Shown: in pieces, positions 27,614 through 37,782 of the stretch
Layout of the letters: every line of letters starts with the position of its first letter
Position numbering within the stretch: position 1 is the first letter of the stretch
NCBI GenBank assembly: GCA_022563535.1
Contig: JADFNE010000006.1
Location: forward strand, 33,727-97,726
Reading direction: 5' to 3'
Source: Myxococcales bacterium
GTDB taxonomy: Bacteria; Myxococcota_A; UBA9160; UBA4427
Length of the DNA: 64,000 bases
Notes under the pieces: model-generated
Told to the model about the DNA's origin: nothing
The model's database searches: none
The model's input: the letters and a program-made list of their open reading frames with translations, nothing else
Translations under genes and position numbers: made by a program

Positions 27614-28555
27614 ATGTCACTCCATCGAACCTCTGGAAACCAACGTCGGGGCTTGCTGCTCGCGACGAACGTGTTGCTGATCTGGTCGGTGCTACCCCAC
27701 GTCCTCAAAGTTCTGCTGTCCTACATGGATCCGTACTCTGTCACCTGGTTTCGCTTCGTAATTGCGAGTGTGGGCTTTGGCTGGATACTCCAGCGAAGGG
27801 GTGAACTCCCGCGGTTGCGAAACCTGAGTGGACGAGAATTCTTGCTGCTCGGAATTGCGATCGTCTGTCTTGCGGCAAACTACATCGGCTTTCTCGTAGG
27901 CCTCGATCTCACGTCAGCCGCAACCTGCCAGGTCTTGATTCAAATTGGCCCCGTGATGCTTGCGCTCGGTGGCATCGTGATCTTTCGCGAACGGTTCAGC
28001 AGGGTGCAGTGGCTTGGTTTCGCGATCCTGATCGCGGGTCTGTTGGTCTTCTTTGGCAGCCAGATCTCGCAGTTGGCCGATCGCGCCGGTGAAGCGGAGC
28101 AATACCGACTGGGGGTGCTTGCGATCATCGTCGCCGGACTGACCTGGGCGATCTATGGCCTGGCGCAGAAGCAACTTCTCGTGTCCATTCCCTCGCAGCC
28201 TCTGATGCTCTGCCTGTTCGTGGGCTGCGCCATCATTTTTACTCCGGCCGTCGAAATCGGGGCAGTCCGAGATCTCGATCGAATCGGCTTGATCGCGCTC
28301 GTGCTGTCGGGCCTGGCAACAGCAGGGGCCTACGGCAGCTTCGCCGCAGCGCTCGAACACGTAGAAGCCTCCCGAGTAAGCGCAGTCATCGCACTCGTCC
28401 CCCTAGGCACACTCGCCTCCAGTACCCTGTTGAGCGAACTAGTCCCCCAACTTTTCCCCAGCACTCCTCTGCCCCTACTGAGCTTCGCCGGAGCCGGCGC
28501 AGTAGTAGCCGGCTCCCTGATCACCGCGCTTTTCGGCCGCTCCCCCACTCGCTAA
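27614..28555 (+). CDS. EamA/DMT-family transporter
   Basis: This 313-residue protein has about ten membrane spans in two EamA repeats (TNVLLIWSVLPHVLKVLLSY in the first, VLAIIVAGLTWAIYGLAQKQ in the second). The family exports amino acids, metabolites or drugs. The ATG at 27614 lies 14 bases behind the DUF420 stop. The last 200 bases of the gene are strikingly C-rich on the coding strand, with CTA and CCC codons more common than earlier in the gene. The substrate is unknown. Confidence 0.88.
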   Translation: MSLHRTSGNQRRGLLLATNVLLIWSVLPHVLKVLLSYMDPYSVTWFRFVIASVGFGWILQRRGELPRLRNLSGREFLLLGIAIVCLAANYIGFLVGLDLTSAATCQVLIQIGPVMLALGGIVIFRERFSRVQWLGFAILIAGLLVFFGSQISQLADRAGEAEQYRLGVLAIIVAGLTWAIYGLAQKQLLVSIPSQPLMLCLFVGCAIIFTPAVEIGAVRDLDRIGLIALVLSGLATAGAYGSFAAALEHVEASRVSAVIALVPLGTLASSTLLSELVPQLFPSTPLPLLSFAGAGAVVAGSLITALFGRSPTR

Positions 28556-28602
28556 TCAAATTTGCACCGTCCAAACCCACGAATCCGTTACCCTCGCCCC
28601 CA

Positions 28603-30273
28603 ATGAAGGCGAACTCGAGCCCCAACGCTTTTATCTTCCTGGACGAGCCCGCCTCGCATCCCGATCAGCAAGAACTGCAAATGGTCGGGGGCATCTGGTT
28701 CGCAGCCTTGATGCTGCGGCTCTTCAATTTGCTGGAGATCCGAACTTCCGACCCGTTCTTTCAGCAGCCTTCGGTCGATCCGCTCTTCTATCACACCTGG
28801 GCGACTCAGATCTCGGCAGGTGACTGGCTGGGCGAAGGTGTGTTCCTCCAGGGCCCTCTCTACCCGTATCTTTTGTCATTGCTCTACACCCTCACGGGTC
28901 CCGGTCTTTATCTGCCTCGCTTCCTGAACTGCGTCATCGGTTCATTGACATGCGTGTTGGTATGGCGGATCGCTCGCGAATTTTTCGGCAGACGTACGGG
29001 TCTGGTCGCCAGTGCGATTGCAGCGATCTACGCGATGTTCATCTTTTACGAAGGCAGTCTGCTGATCGTCAACATTTTGCTGCCACTCAATCTATGGGTC
29101 GTTTGGTGCGGCATGCGCGCAATGGAAGCACCGAGCAACGGTCGTTGGCTCGGCCTGGGCATGCTGATCGGTCTGACGGCTCTCGCCCGCCCCAATATGT
29201 TGCTCTACGGCCCAGCGGCCTTGGTCTTGCTCTTCGCGTTGTTGCCCAATGCGCAGGGTCTGTCGCGCAGGTTCGTTCTGGCGGGGTGTTTGTTGGCGGG
29301 AATCGGCACGACTGTCTTTCCCGCCACCTTGCGCAATTACGTCGTTACCGGCGACCGGGTGCTGGTTTCTGCATCTGCGGGCATGAATTTCTTCAATGGC
29401 AACAATCCGGATGCGAACGGAACTCACAATGTACCGCGTATATTCGATCGCTCGACGGCCGATCATCCTCGAGAACAGAACTTGATCTACCAGGCCTATG
29501 CCGAGCACGAGTTGGGAAGGACACTTCTGGCCTCCGAGGTGTCGACCTATTGGATGGGCCGGGGGATCGATTATGTCATTGCAAATCCAGCCGAATGGTT
29601 GCGGCTTACGGGACGCAAGTTTCTCTACTTCATCAATGCCCACGAAATTTGGAACAACCGTTCCTATACGGTGACGCGTCAGTTCTCCTGGGTGTTGCGC
29701 CTGCCGTTGATCGGCTTCGGATTGGTGGGGCCGCTGGCGATGTTGGGCTTTGTCGTCACCGCCAACCGATGGCGAAAACTCGCGCCGCTGTACGCCTTGA
29801 TCGGGGTTCATCTCGCAACCTGCCTGATCTTCTTCGTGCTTTCCCGCTACCGCATTCCCGCCGTCCCCGTGTTGATCATGTTTGCAGCGGCGGCCTGCGT
29901 CTGGCTCTTCGACGCGATGCGCGCGCGTCGAACCTCTTTTGCAATCGCGTTGGTCGCGTTGCTAGGGGCTGCGGGGGCCTGCAACGTAGATCTGCGAAAT
30001 GAAGACTTGTCGGTCGCCTACTACAACCTGGGCAACCGGTACCGCCTGTCGAATCAGCACGAAAAAGCGATCGACCAATATCGCGAGTCACTGAGGATCG
30101 ACAGCCAATACATCTCCGCTCGAAACAACCTCGCGATCTCGCTGGAATTGAGCGGCAATCATCACCAGGAGGCGATCGACGCCTGGCGCGCTCTCGGTGA
30201 GATGGGTCGCAAGCGGGGACTCAGTCGCTACGTCGAGAGAGCCGAACGGCACCTGCGCGTCTTGGACCACTAG
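28603..30273 (+). CDS. GT39-like membrane glycosyltransferase with TPR tail
   Basis: This 556-residue protein has roughly ten membrane spans typical of GT-C glycosyltransferases that use lipid-linked sugars, with an acidic site in the first loop (SVDPLFYHTWATQI) and LTGPGLYLPRFLNCVIGS after it. The final 80 residues are two tetratricopeptide repeats (YYNLGNRYRLSNQHEKAIDQ, then a second with ARNNLAISLELSG). A sugar transferase acting outside the membrane is inferred; the acceptor is unknown. It is convergent with the peptidase gene, and the two stops share CTAG. Confidence 0.82.
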   Translation: MKANSSPNAFIFLDEPASHPDQQELQMVGGIWFAALMLRLFNLLEIRTSDPFFQQPSVDPLFYHTWATQISAGDWLGEGVFLQGPLYPYLLSLLYTLTGPGLYLPRFLNCVIGSLTCVLVWRIAREFFGRRTGLVASAIAAIYAMFIFYEGSLLIVNILLPLNLWVVWCGMRAMEAPSNGRWLGLGMLIGLTALARPNMLLYGPAALVLLFALLPNAQGLSRRFVLAGCLLAGIGTTVFPATLRNYVVTGDRVLVSASAGMNFFNGNNPDANGTHNVPRIFDRSTADHPREQNLIYQAYAEHELGRTLLASEVSTYWMGRGIDYVIANPAEWLRLTGRKFLYFINAHEIWNNRSYTVTRQFSWVLRLPLIGFGLVGPLAMLGFVVTANRWRKLAPLYALIGVHLATCLIFFVLSRYRIPAVPVLIMFAAAACVWLFDAMRARRTSFAIALVALLGAAGACNVDLRNEDLSVAYYNLGNRYRLSNQHEKAIDQYRESLRIDSQYISARNNLAISLELSGNHHQEAIDAWRALGEMGRKRGLSRYVERAERHLRVLDH

Positions 30274-32222
30274 TCGTCCTGCCCGTGCGGGTCCGCAGGT
30301 TCCGAACTCGCCTCTACATTCTTCGGACCGCTCGCCTTCCCCCTGCGTCCGAGGGTGGCAGTCAAGGTCAGCGTTTCACCGCCCCGAAGTACTACGATCT
30401 GGATGATTTCGCCGGGGCGATGATCACTGAGAACAAAGGTCATGTCGTAGAGGTTGTGGATTTCAGTGCCCGCCATTTCGATGATGCGATCACCCCCGGC
30501 GATTCCCGCACTGTCCGCCGGCCCCCCCGGCCGCACCGCCGACAGCAGCACACCTCCATCGGCACTCGTCATCGCCGAGTAATCGGGAATGCTGCCGAGA
30601 AATGCGCCAAAGTTCCGGCTGTCTCCGGCCATCGTGGCTGCGCTGGACGAGGCTTGATAGGCCAGCGGTTCTGTCCGGTGAATCAACTGGCCGAGGACGT
30701 CGCCGAGAAACTCCGCGATGCGAGCGCCGCCGGAGATGTTCAGCCGGTCGATGTCGTCGTCGGGGGTGTGGTAATCGGAATGGGACCCGGTAAAGAAATG
30801 AACCACGGGGACGCCGTTTGCGTAGAAGGACATCTGGTCGGATGGGCCATACCCGTCGCCCCCCGCAAGCAGATCGAGTCCGCGCTCTTGTGCGAGTGGT
30901 GCGAGGATCGGCTTCCAGTCCGGAGACGAATCTGCACCCATCGCGTGGAGCTTTTCTTCGCGCAGTCGTCCCACCATGTCGAGGTTGACCATGGCCATGG
31001 TTTTTTCCATTGGGAAGACGGGGTGGCGCACATACCACCCCGAGCCCAGAAGTCCGGCTTCTTCGCCGCTAAATCCCACGACGACCAGGCTGCGCCGCGG
31101 TTTCTCCTCCCCCGCGCTGTCGTCCTTGATGTTTTGCATTAATCCGGCGACTCCGCAAATCATCGCGGCAACCCCCGAGGCGTTGTCATCGGCACCGTTG
31201 TGAATGGCATGGTTGTCGATGGCAAGAGAATGCGCTCCACCGCGGCCGAGATGATCGAAGTGCGCACCGACGACGATGGCCTCGGCCGCCAGATCCCCGT
31301 GACCGGGAACGATTCCGATGATGTTCGCGACTTCTGTGTAACGGGACTTCAAGTCGGTTCTTCCTGAAATCCGCAAGCCCGCTAGATCTCGAGAATGGGG
31401 TCGATAATCCGCATCGATCGCCGCGTGCAACGCACCCAGTTCGAGTCCAGCAAGTGCCAACCATACTTGCGCGAGCTTGCGACTGACCTGCAGGACCGGG
31501 ATCCCGGCATTCGCAGCCGAGCCGCGGTGGTTTACGCGCGGCAGTCGGTCTTCGTCGTCGCCCGGCGGCGAGACAAAGATCAATGCAACGGCTCCGGCCT
31601 GCCGAGCTTTGAGCGCTTTGTAGCGAAGATCAGAAAAACGGCTCGGTCGCTTGCCGTCGAATGGACTGTCGGGGTCGGCTTCTCCCGGTTCGTACCGCAT
31701 CGCCAATACGACCTTGCCCTGCAGGTCTAGTCCCTCGTAGTCGTCGTAGTCCAACGGTTCGGCGACCAGGCCGTAACCGACAAAGGCCAGGTCGCCCTCA
31801 AAAATGGCGGACGAGGAAATGCCCAGTGGCATGAAGTCGGTTTTGATGTTCGCCAGCCCCGTCGTTTCGCTTCGAGCTTGTCGCCAACTCAAAAGATTAT
31901 GAGGTCCAGACTTGATCCCAGTGACGGCTTGAAAACCCTGCCGGTAGCTGCGAGAAAAAAGGGCGTTGTTGAATGGGCTGAGCCCCAGCGCGGAGTAGAG
32001 TCGTTCGAGATAATCGCCAGCCCCACGCAAGCCCTCGCTCCCCAACCCGCGGCCCCCGAACGCATCGTCCGCGAGGGCACCGGCGATTTCGCGAAAGCAG
32101 TCGGCGTCCGGCGCCAATTGGACCTTTGGGGGCGAGGTACAACCCAGCAATCCGAGAGCGATCGAGAGGGCGCAGAGAACCTGTTGAACTGCAATTCGGG
32201 GGCGTGGGGTAGGTGAAAACAT
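30270..32222 (-). CDS. M28-family metallopeptidase lipoprotein with PDZ domain
   Basis: This 650-residue protein begins with a lipoprotein signal (VLCALSIALGLLGC), so it is anchored outside the cytoplasm. A PA-like insert lies before the zinc peptidase domain. Metal and catalytic residues appear in VVGAHFDHLGRGG, NGADDNASGVAAM, FSGEEAGLLGSG, VNLDMVGRL and the final His in GSHSDYHTPDDD. The C-terminal PDZ domain is seen in VRPGGPADSAGIAGGDRII. It is probably an aminopeptidase. The ATG at 32222 was chosen because the signal peptide follows directly; the frame continues upstream without conserved content. Confidence 0.9.
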   Translation of the reverse strand: MFSPTPRPRIAVQQVLCALSIALGLLGCTSPPKVQLAPDADCFREIAGALADDAFGGRGLGSEGLRGAGDYLERLYSALGLSPFNNALFSRSYRQGFQAVTGIKSGPHNLLSWRQARSETTGLANIKTDFMPLGISSSAIFEGDLAFVGYGLVAEPLDYDDYEGLDLQGKVVLAMRYEPGEADPDSPFDGKRPSRFSDLRYKALKARQAGAVALIFVSPPGDDEDRLPRVNHRGSAANAGIPVLQVSRKLAQVWLALAGLELGALHAAIDADYRPHSRDLAGLRISGRTDLKSRYTEVANIIGIVPGHGDLAAEAIVVGAHFDHLGRGGAHSLAIDNHAIHNGADDNASGVAAMICGVAGLMQNIKDDSAGEEKPRRSLVVVGFSGEEAGLLGSGWYVRHPVFPMEKTMAMVNLDMVGRLREEKLHAMGADSSPDWKPILAPLAQERGLDLLAGGDGYGPSDQMSFYANGVPVVHFFTGSHSDYHTPDDDIDRLNISGGARIAEFLGDVLGQLIHRTEPLAYQASSSAATMAGDSRNFGAFLGSIPDYSAMTSADGGVLLSAVRPGGPADSAGIAGGDRIIEMAGTEIHNLYDMTFVLSDHRPGEIIQIVVLRGGETLTLTATLGRRGKASGPKNVEASSEPADPHGQDD

Positions 32223-32298
32223 TGCGGCAGAGTCTAATCGAGGGAGTTTGGTGCCGCTTTGGTGAATGCGGCGTCGGGTATTTCTGAAGTTCGGAAGC

Positions 32299-32455
32299 GC
32301 CAGAATCGGCGAGAGGTGAACGCAGGCGAATGGCTCGCAAGAGTTTCGGTCGTGGGAGTTTGTTGTGGCGATTCGGGTTCTAAGATTTTGGGAGTCGGTG
32401 CGTGGCGGGTCGCTGCGCTTTACTTCGCCTGAGTCCACCTCTCGCCGATTCTGGC
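32299..32455. repeat. 157-bp element with long terminal inverted repeats
   Basis: The left arm at 32299-32330 and the right arm at 32424-32455 are inverted copies matching at about 27 of 32 positions. The core GCCAGAATCGGCGAGAGGTG (20 bp) is perfect, then five mismatched bases, then AGGCGAA is perfect. The 93-base centre is G/T-rich and has no coding sign. No target-site duplication is visible. It lies in the gap between the peptidase and acyltransferase genes. It could be a MITE-like element, a long RNA hairpin or a terminator structure. Confidence 0.75.
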
Positions 32456-32488
32456 TTTAGGTGGTGCGTCGGGGATGATCAATCGGAT

Positions 32489-33193
32489 TTATTTTGTGTG
32501 GGGGGGGCGGTTGGGGTCTATTAGGCCGTAGCGGTCGTCGGCTTCGTCGGTCAGGCGGTTTAGTTCGCAGTCGAGTTGTTGGCGGATTACTTCTTCTTCG
32601 TCGGGTTTGGCGTCTCGGGGCACATGAATTGGGGATCCGAAACTGCATAGGACTCGGGCGAACGGGAGTGGGAGCAGGGTGCCGTCCCAGCTGCGGAAGC
32701 GGATGCAAGGTTTGGCCGAGAAGCCCAGGGGTGAGATCGGCCGACCCGTCCGACGTGCCAGGCTCACCATCCCGTGCTTGGAAACCCGCGCCGGTCCGCG
32801 CGGACCGTCGGTTTGAATGGAAATCGTGAATCCCTCTTCGACCATGTTCACCAGCGCGCGCAGGGCCGAAGCGCCGCCCCGTGAACTCGAACCGCGTGGG
32901 GGCGTCGCGTAACCGAGTCCAAGCAAGAGTTGCGTGATGAGGTCACCGTCGCGACTGCGGCTCACCGGAACGCTGAACCTGCGGTCGCGAAACATGAACG
33001 CGGCGATCAGGGCATTGCGGTGCCAGAACGCGCCGAGATGTGGGCCGGACCGATCGACGAATGGATCGGGACCCTCGACCGATATTCGCCACGTAGCCCC
33101 GAGCATGCGAAGAAATATCGTGGCAATGCGACTGGCCAGAAAGAGTGCGGCGCGATTTTCGGAGAGTGCTTTTCCGAAGCGCAAGCGGGCCAT
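32489..33193 (-). CDS. DUF374-family lysophospholipid acyltransferase-like protein
   Basis: This 234-residue protein shows the DUF374 version of the LPLAT fold: LGAFWHRNALIAAF with the catalytic His, VSRSRDGDLITQLL, the RGSSSRGGASALRAL loop and QTDGPRGPARVSK. Family members transfer acyl groups in phospholipid or lipid A metabolism, or in O-acylation. It starts 3 bases after the leuS stop, so it is co-transcribed with leuS. The last 60 codons have a clear shift to A- and C-rich codons. Confidence 0.85.
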   Translation of the reverse strand: MARLRFGKALSENRAALFLASRIATIFLRMLGATWRISVEGPDPFVDRSGPHLGAFWHRNALIAAFMFRDRRFSVPVSRSRDGDLITQLLLGLGYATPPRGSSSRGGASALRALVNMVEEGFTISIQTDGPRGPARVSKHGMVSLARRTGRPISPLGFSAKPCIRFRSWDGTLLPLPFARVLCSFGSPIHVPRDAKPDEEEVIRQQLDCELNRLTDEADDRYGLIDPNRPPHTK

Positions 33194-33196
33194 GAA

Positions 33197-35905
33197 TCAG
33201 CCTACGATATTGACGAGGCGTCCGGGGACGACGATCACCTTCTTGGGATCGCGGCCGTCCAGGTGCTTTTGCACCTTCTCCGATGCCAGAGCGACTTTCT
33301 CGATCGCTTCTTTCGAGGCGTCCGCCGGCACCTGAATTTCGTCTCGCTTCTTTCCGTTGATCTGCAGGACCAAAGTGATCGTGTCGTCGTGCAACAGCGC
33401 TTCGTCCGCCTTGGGCCAGGGCGCGAACGCGATGGTGTTTTCGTGGCCGAGTTCGCGCCAGAGTTCTTCGGCGATATGGGGCGCCATCGGCGCGAGCAGC
33501 AACACCATGGCCTCGGCCGATTCACGCGCACAGGTCGTGCCTTTGTCTTTGTTGAAGTCTTTGTTGAAGTCTTTGCTGAGGTTCTTGCCGAGATCTCGCA
33601 CCAAAATCATCAACTTGGAGATGGCGGTGTTGAAGCGCAATCCCTCGATATCCCTGGTAACGCCATCGATGGTCCTGGCGACGAGCTTGGCCTCGTCTTC
33701 GCTGCCGCTACCCGCGGTGAAGTCGCGCACGGTGTCGGGCGCATCGCGGTGGTCGCGCATCACCAGTCGCCAGGCGCGCTGAAGAAAGCGAAAGACGCCC
33801 ATGATCCCTTCGGTCGACCAGGGCGCGGCTTTGTCGAGCGGGCCGATGAACATTTCGTAGAGTCGCATCGAGTCGGCACCGAATTGTTCGATCACATCGT
33901 CGGGGCTGATCACGTTGCCGCGGCTCTTGGACATCTTTTCGACCACGAGTTCCAGTTCGAGATCCGGATAATCGGGGTGGCGAGCCGTGTCATCCCCCGG
34001 AAAAACCACGTTCTTGAGTTCAACCCAGCGTGCCTTCAACTCGGTACTGCCATCGGCAGTCGTCACCTTCTCCCCGCCGAGCACGACCTCGCTCGCCGAA
34101 TAGTGCTTGGCAGTTGCGTCGGGTGCGTCGCTGATATTGTCGTCGTAGTAGCGATAGCTGTTGCCGAGAATCATGCCCTGGTTGACGAGCTTCTGGAACG
34201 GTTCTTTGGTGTGGACCAGACCCAGGTCGTAGAAGACCTTGTGCCAGAAGCGAGCGTAGAGAAGGTGCAGTACCGCGTGTTCCGCACCGCCGATATAGAG
34301 ATCGACCGGCATCCAATACTGTTCAGCTTCTTGCGACCACGGCTGTTCTTGGTTGCGAGGGTCGAGAAAGCGCAGGAAATACCAACAACTCCCCGCCCAC
34401 TGGGGCATGGTGTTGGGATCGCGCGACAAGGTTTCGCCGGTGTTCGGATCCTGGATCGAGATCCAATCCGTCACGCGAGCCAGCGGTGACTGGAAATCCG
34501 TACCGCTCGGCTTGTAGTCGTCGAGTTCGGGAAGTGTCACGGGGAGTTCGCTGTCTGGAACCAATTCGATGTCCCCGTTTTCCCGGTGAACGATCGGAAA
34601 GGGTTCTCCCCAATAGCGTTGGCGACTGAAGAGCCAGTCGCGCAGCTTGTAGGTAATGCTGGCCTTGCCGAGCCCGCGTTCTTCCAGCCACTCGTTCATG
34701 CGAATCTTGGCGGCCGGAGTATCGAGGCCGTTCAGGAACTCGGAGTTCACCGCGAGGCCGTCGCCGGTATAGGCCGCTTCGCTCAAATCGCCCCCCGACA
34801 CGACCTCGACGATGGGCAGATCAAAGGTCTTGGCAAAGGCGTAGTCGCGTTCGTCGTGGCCCGGCACCGCCATGATGGCGCCCGTGCCGTAACCCGCCAG
34901 AACGTAGTCCGCGATCCAGATCGGAATCTCGAGATCGTTGACCGGATTGCGGGCATATGCGCCGGTGAACACGCCAGTCTTTTTCTCGATGTCCGCCAAC
35001 CTCGCGCGCTCGCTCTTGCGCTGGCTCGCCTCCACGTACTGGGTGACGGCGCTGCGCTGGGCGTCGCTCACAATCTGCGAAACCAATGCGTGTTCCGGTG
35101 CGAGCACCATGTAGGTCGCACCAAAGAGCGTGTCCGGGCGGGTGGTGAAGACTTCGATCGTCGGTGTGTTGGTGGAGTCCGATTCCGAAGCCGATTCCGA
35201 AGCCAAGGAGAACTTCACCTCGGCACCCTCGGAGCGACCGATCCAGTCGCGCTGCATCTTCTTGATCGGCTCGGGCCAGTCGAGTCCATCGAGATCCTCG
35301 ATCAGGCGGTCCGCGTAGCGGGTGATGCGCAACATCCATTGGCGCATCGGAACTCGCATGACGGGGTGGCTGCCAATTTCGCTCTTGCCGTCGATGACTT
35401 CTTCGTTGGAGAGCACCGTGCCGAGGGCGGGGCACCAATTCACCGGGACCTCCGCCAGATAGGCGAGATCCTTCTCGTAGAGCTGGCTGAAGATCCACTG
35501 GGTCCAGCGCACGTAGTCCGGCGCCGTAGTGTCGATTTCCCGGGACCAGTCGTAACTGAAACCCAGCGAACGAATCTGCCGCCGAAAATTGTCGATGTTG
35601 TTTTTTGTCGTGGCGCGTGGATGGGTCCCGGTCTTGATGGCGTACTGCTCGGCGGGCAGACCAAAGGCGTCCCAACCCATCGGATGCAGGACGTTGAAAC
35701 CGCACATGCGTTTGTAGCGCGAGATTATGTCGGTGGCGGTGTAGCCCTCGGGATGCCCGACGTGGAGCCCGTCACCCGATGGATAGGGGAACATGTCGAG
35801 GGCGTAATACTTGGGCTTTGTATGGTCGATCTCGGCTCGAAAGGTTTGGTTTTCGAGCCAGTAGTCTTGCCAGCGCGCTTCGATTTTTTTGTGTTCGTAG
35901 GCCAT
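33197..35905 (-). CDS. leuS: Leucyl-tRNA synthetase
   Basis: This 902-residue class I synthetase charges tRNA-Leu. The HIGH-type motif is [21 protein letters not shown] is the second signature, and an editing domain ([18 protein letters not shown]) lies between them. Two in-frame repeat tracts stand out: ASESASES around residue 245 and DFNKDFNKD in the anticodon-binding region. The ATG at 35905 gives a normal N-terminus ([16 protein letters not shown]). A GTG 36 bases upstream is possible, and neither has a good ribosome site. The acyltransferase gene follows directly. Confidence 0.97.
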   Translation of the reverse strand: MAYEHKKIEARWQDYWLENQTFRAEIDHTKPKYYALDMFPYPSGDGLHVGHPEGYTATDIISRYKRMCGFNVLHPMGWDAFGLPAEQYAIKTGTHPRATTKNNIDNFRRQIRSLGFSYDWSREIDTTAPDYVRWTQWIFSQLYEKDLAYLAEVPVNWCPALGTVLSNEEVIDGKSEIGSHPVMRVPMRQWMLRITRYADRLIEDLDGLDWPEPIKKMQRDWIGRSEGAEVKFSLASESASESDSTNTPTIEVFTTRPDTLFGATYMVLAPEHALVSQIVSDAQRSAVTQYVEASQRKSERARLADIEKKTGVFTGAYARNPVNDLEIPIWIADYVLAGYGTGAIMAVPGHDERDYAFAKTFDLPIVEVVSGGDLSEAAYTGDGLAVNSEFLNGLDTPAAKIRMNEWLEERGLGKASITYKLRDWLFSRQRYWGEPFPIVHRENGDIELVPDSELPVTLPELDDYKPSGTDFQSPLARVTDWISIQDPNTGETLSRDPNTMPQWAGSCWYFLRFLDPRNQEQPWSQEAEQYWMPVDLYIGGAEHAVLHLLYARFWHKVFYDLGLVHTKEPFQKLVNQGMILGNSYRYYDDNISDAPDATAKHYSASEVVLGGEKVTTADGSTELKARWVELKNVVFPGDDTARHPDYPDLELELVVEKMSKSRGNVISPDDVIEQFGADSMRLYEMFIGPLDKAAPWSTEGIMGVFRFLQRAWRLVMRDHRDAPDTVRDFTAGSGSEDEAKLVARTIDGVTRDIEGLRFNTAISKLMILVRDLGKNLSKDFNKDFNKDKGTTCARESAEAMVLLLAPMAPHIAEELWRELGHENTIAFAPWPKADEALLHDDTITLVLQINGKKRDEIQVPADASKEAIEKVALASEKVQKHLDGRDPKKVIVVPGRLVNIVG
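33547..33582. repeat. In-frame 12-bp tandem repeat inside leuS
   Basis: Three adjacent 12-mers read CTTTGTTGAAGT, CTTTGTTGAAGT and CTTTGCTGAGGT. On the coding strand they give a repeated K-D-F-N unit in the anticodon-binding region. The multiple-of-three period keeps the frame, so copy number could vary without breaking the gene. Confidence 0.85.
35181..35204. repeat. Second in-frame 12-bp tandem repeat inside leuS
   Basis: GATTCCGAAGCC occurs twice in tandem, encoding ASES-ASES on the coding strand, just before the editing domain. A partial third unit (GAGTCC) precedes it. Confidence 0.8.
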
Positions 35906-35987
35906 CGGAAAAGGGGAGGGTGCCGAACCTTTGGCCTCCACTCAATGGGGGGGAGGGATGAAGAATGGGGGCTGCTAATGTGGGTGG

Positions 35988-36818
35988 ATGCGATCACGGG
36001 AAGAGGCGGTGGGGACGCGGTCTGAGGTGATCGTGGTCTCGGATGGGACAGGGGATACCGCTACGGCGGTGGTAAAGGCTGTGATGCTGCAGTTCCAGAC
36101 CGACTGGAAGCTGCGAGTATTCGGAGGGATCCGGCATGTTTCCGAAGTGCGCCGGGTTGTCGACCAGGCGGCGGGTTCCAACGCGCTGTTGGTGTTCAGC
36201 CTGGTGGACAAGCAAGTGGCTGCGGCCCTGCTGCGCGCGACCGGGAGTCGGGGCGTGCCGACGGTCGATCTGCTGGGTGCGCTAATCGCCAAGGTCGCAC
36301 AGCATCTTCACGCGGAACCTCGGCTTCAGCCCGGCCTGTTGCACGGATTTACAGACGAGTATTTCGAGCGCATCGACGCCGTCGAGTTCGCGGTGCGACA
36401 TGACGACGGAGCAAATATCGAAACCCTTTTCGAAGCCGATATTGTGTTGGTCGGGGTTTCGCGCACCTCCAAGACCCCCCTTTCGATGTATCTGGCTCAA
36501 CGCGGCTTCAAGACGGGAAACGTACCTCTCGTCGCGGGTATGGAACTGTCAAATACTCTGGCGGAGCTCGATTCGCGCAAAGTGTTCGGCTTGATGGTCG
36601 ATCACGCCACGTTGCTCACGATGCGTATCAATCGACTGAAAGTGCTCCGGGCTCCACCCCACAGCTCGTATACCGATTCCGACGCGGTCGAACTCGAACT
36701 GCGAAGAGCTCGCCAAATCTTCCGGGAGCGTCGCTGGCGAACCATCGATATTACCGGCCGGGCGGTTGAAGAGACGGCTGCCCGGGTACTCGACCTCCAT
36801 GGTGCTCAGTACGGTTGA
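35988..36818 (+). CDS. ppsR: Bifunctional kinase/pyrophosphorylase regulator of PPDK or PEP synthase
   Basis: This 276-residue DUF299 protein shows VIVVSDGTGDTATAVVKA at the start and the P-loop VLVGVSRTSKTPLSMYLA in the second half. The family phosphorylates and dephosphorylates a threonine in pyruvate phosphate dikinase or PEP synthase to switch it off and on. The target enzyme is not in the window, so PEP synthase versus PPDK is undecided. It is divergent from leuS and lies upstream of galU in the same direction. Confidence 0.92.
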   Translation: MRSREEAVGTRSEVIVVSDGTGDTATAVVKAVMLQFQTDWKLRVFGGIRHVSEVRRVVDQAAGSNALLVFSLVDKQVAAALLRATGSRGVPTVDLLGALIAKVAQHLHAEPRLQPGLLHGFTDEYFERIDAVEFAVRHDDGANIETLFEADIVLVGVSRTSKTPLSMYLAQRGFKTGNVPLVAGMELSNTLAELDSRKVFGLMVDHATLLTMRINRLKVLRAPPHSSYTDSDAVELELRRARQIFRERRWRTIDITGRAVEETAARVLDLHGAQYG

Positions 36819-36891
36819 TCGCGTTCGACTTTCGTTTCAACGCAGACGACGATAGACTGCGCCCGCCGATCCTGTGCAGAGGAAAAATTTC

Positions 36892-37770
36892 ATGAGCATT
36901 ACCACCGCCGTGATCGCAGTTGCGGGCTACGGGACGCGCCTGCTTCCGGCCACCAAGGCCGTTCCGAAGGAGATGCTCCCGATCGTGGATCGTCCGTGCA
37001 TCCAGCATCTCGTCGAAGAAGCGGCGAACTCGGGCATTACCGATGTCATCCTGATCACGCGCCCCGGTTCCGAGGCGATCGACCAGCACTTTTCGGAATC
37101 TCCGGCGCTGGAGGCACATTTGGCCGAACAGGGGAAAGAGGCACTGCTCGAGGTCGTAAAGCGCGTTTCTTCCCTGGCCAATGTCCGCTCGGTGATCCAG
37201 GGCGCGGATCTTCCCTATGGCAATGGTTCGCCCATCCTCGCCGCCAAGGATCACCTGACCCCCGGCGAACCCTTCGTCTACATGTTCGGGGATGATCTCG
37301 TGCTCTCGGAGGTTCCCGCGGTCAAGCAGTTGATGGACACCTACGACGCTCATAGACCCGCCGCTGTCGTCGCGGTGCAGGAAGTGCCCGAAGAAATGAC
37401 GAAGGCCTACGGAATTGTCGAGCCCAAGCCGGGCACCGATCCGATGGAGATGAAGTCGATCATCGAAAAGCCGAGCGCAAAAGAGGCCCCGTCACGACTC
37501 GCCCAGTTCGGACGCTTCGTGCTGTCGTACAAGGTCGTCGAGATTCTGGAGCAGACTGCCGTCGGCAAGGGCAATGAACTCTGGCTAACCGATGCGATCG
37601 CGCGGTTGTGTAAAGAAGACCGAGTTCTGGTGCAAGAGGTGACGGGTACCTGGTACACAACCGGCGATCACTACCAACTCCTCGTGGCCAACATCGAATA
37701 CGCCCTGGCCGATCCCGAAATCCGACCGCGTCTGGCCGCCTACCTGAAGTCCAAGTCAGCGTCTCTCTGA
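36892..37770 (+). CDS. galU: UTP-glucose-1-phosphate uridylyltransferase
   Basis: This 292-residue enzyme makes UDP-glucose for envelope polysaccharides and related pathways. The N-terminal nucleotide site is GYGTRLLPATKAVPKEMLP, with the conserved MFGDDLVLSEVP and the sugar-site YGIVEPKP and SIIEKPSAKEAPS. The expected A-G-(F/L)-G-T start has Tyr (AGYGTR), which is common. The ATG at 36892 has AGAGGAA upstream. It may be co-transcribed with ppsR (73 bases apart). Confidence 0.95.
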   Translation: MSITTAVIAVAGYGTRLLPATKAVPKEMLPIVDRPCIQHLVEEAANSGITDVILITRPGSEAIDQHFSESPALEAHLAEQGKEALLEVVKRVSSLANVRSVIQGADLPYGNGSPILAAKDHLTPGEPFVYMFGDDLVLSEVPAVKQLMDTYDAHRPAAVVAVQEVPEEMTKAYGIVEPKPGTDPMEMKSIIEKPSAKEAPSRLAQFGRFVLSYKVVEILEQTAVGKGNELWLTDAIARLCKEDRVLVQEVTGTWYTTGDHYQLLVANIEYALADPEIRPRLAAYLKSKSASL

Positions 37771-37782
37771 CCCATCGGGCTC

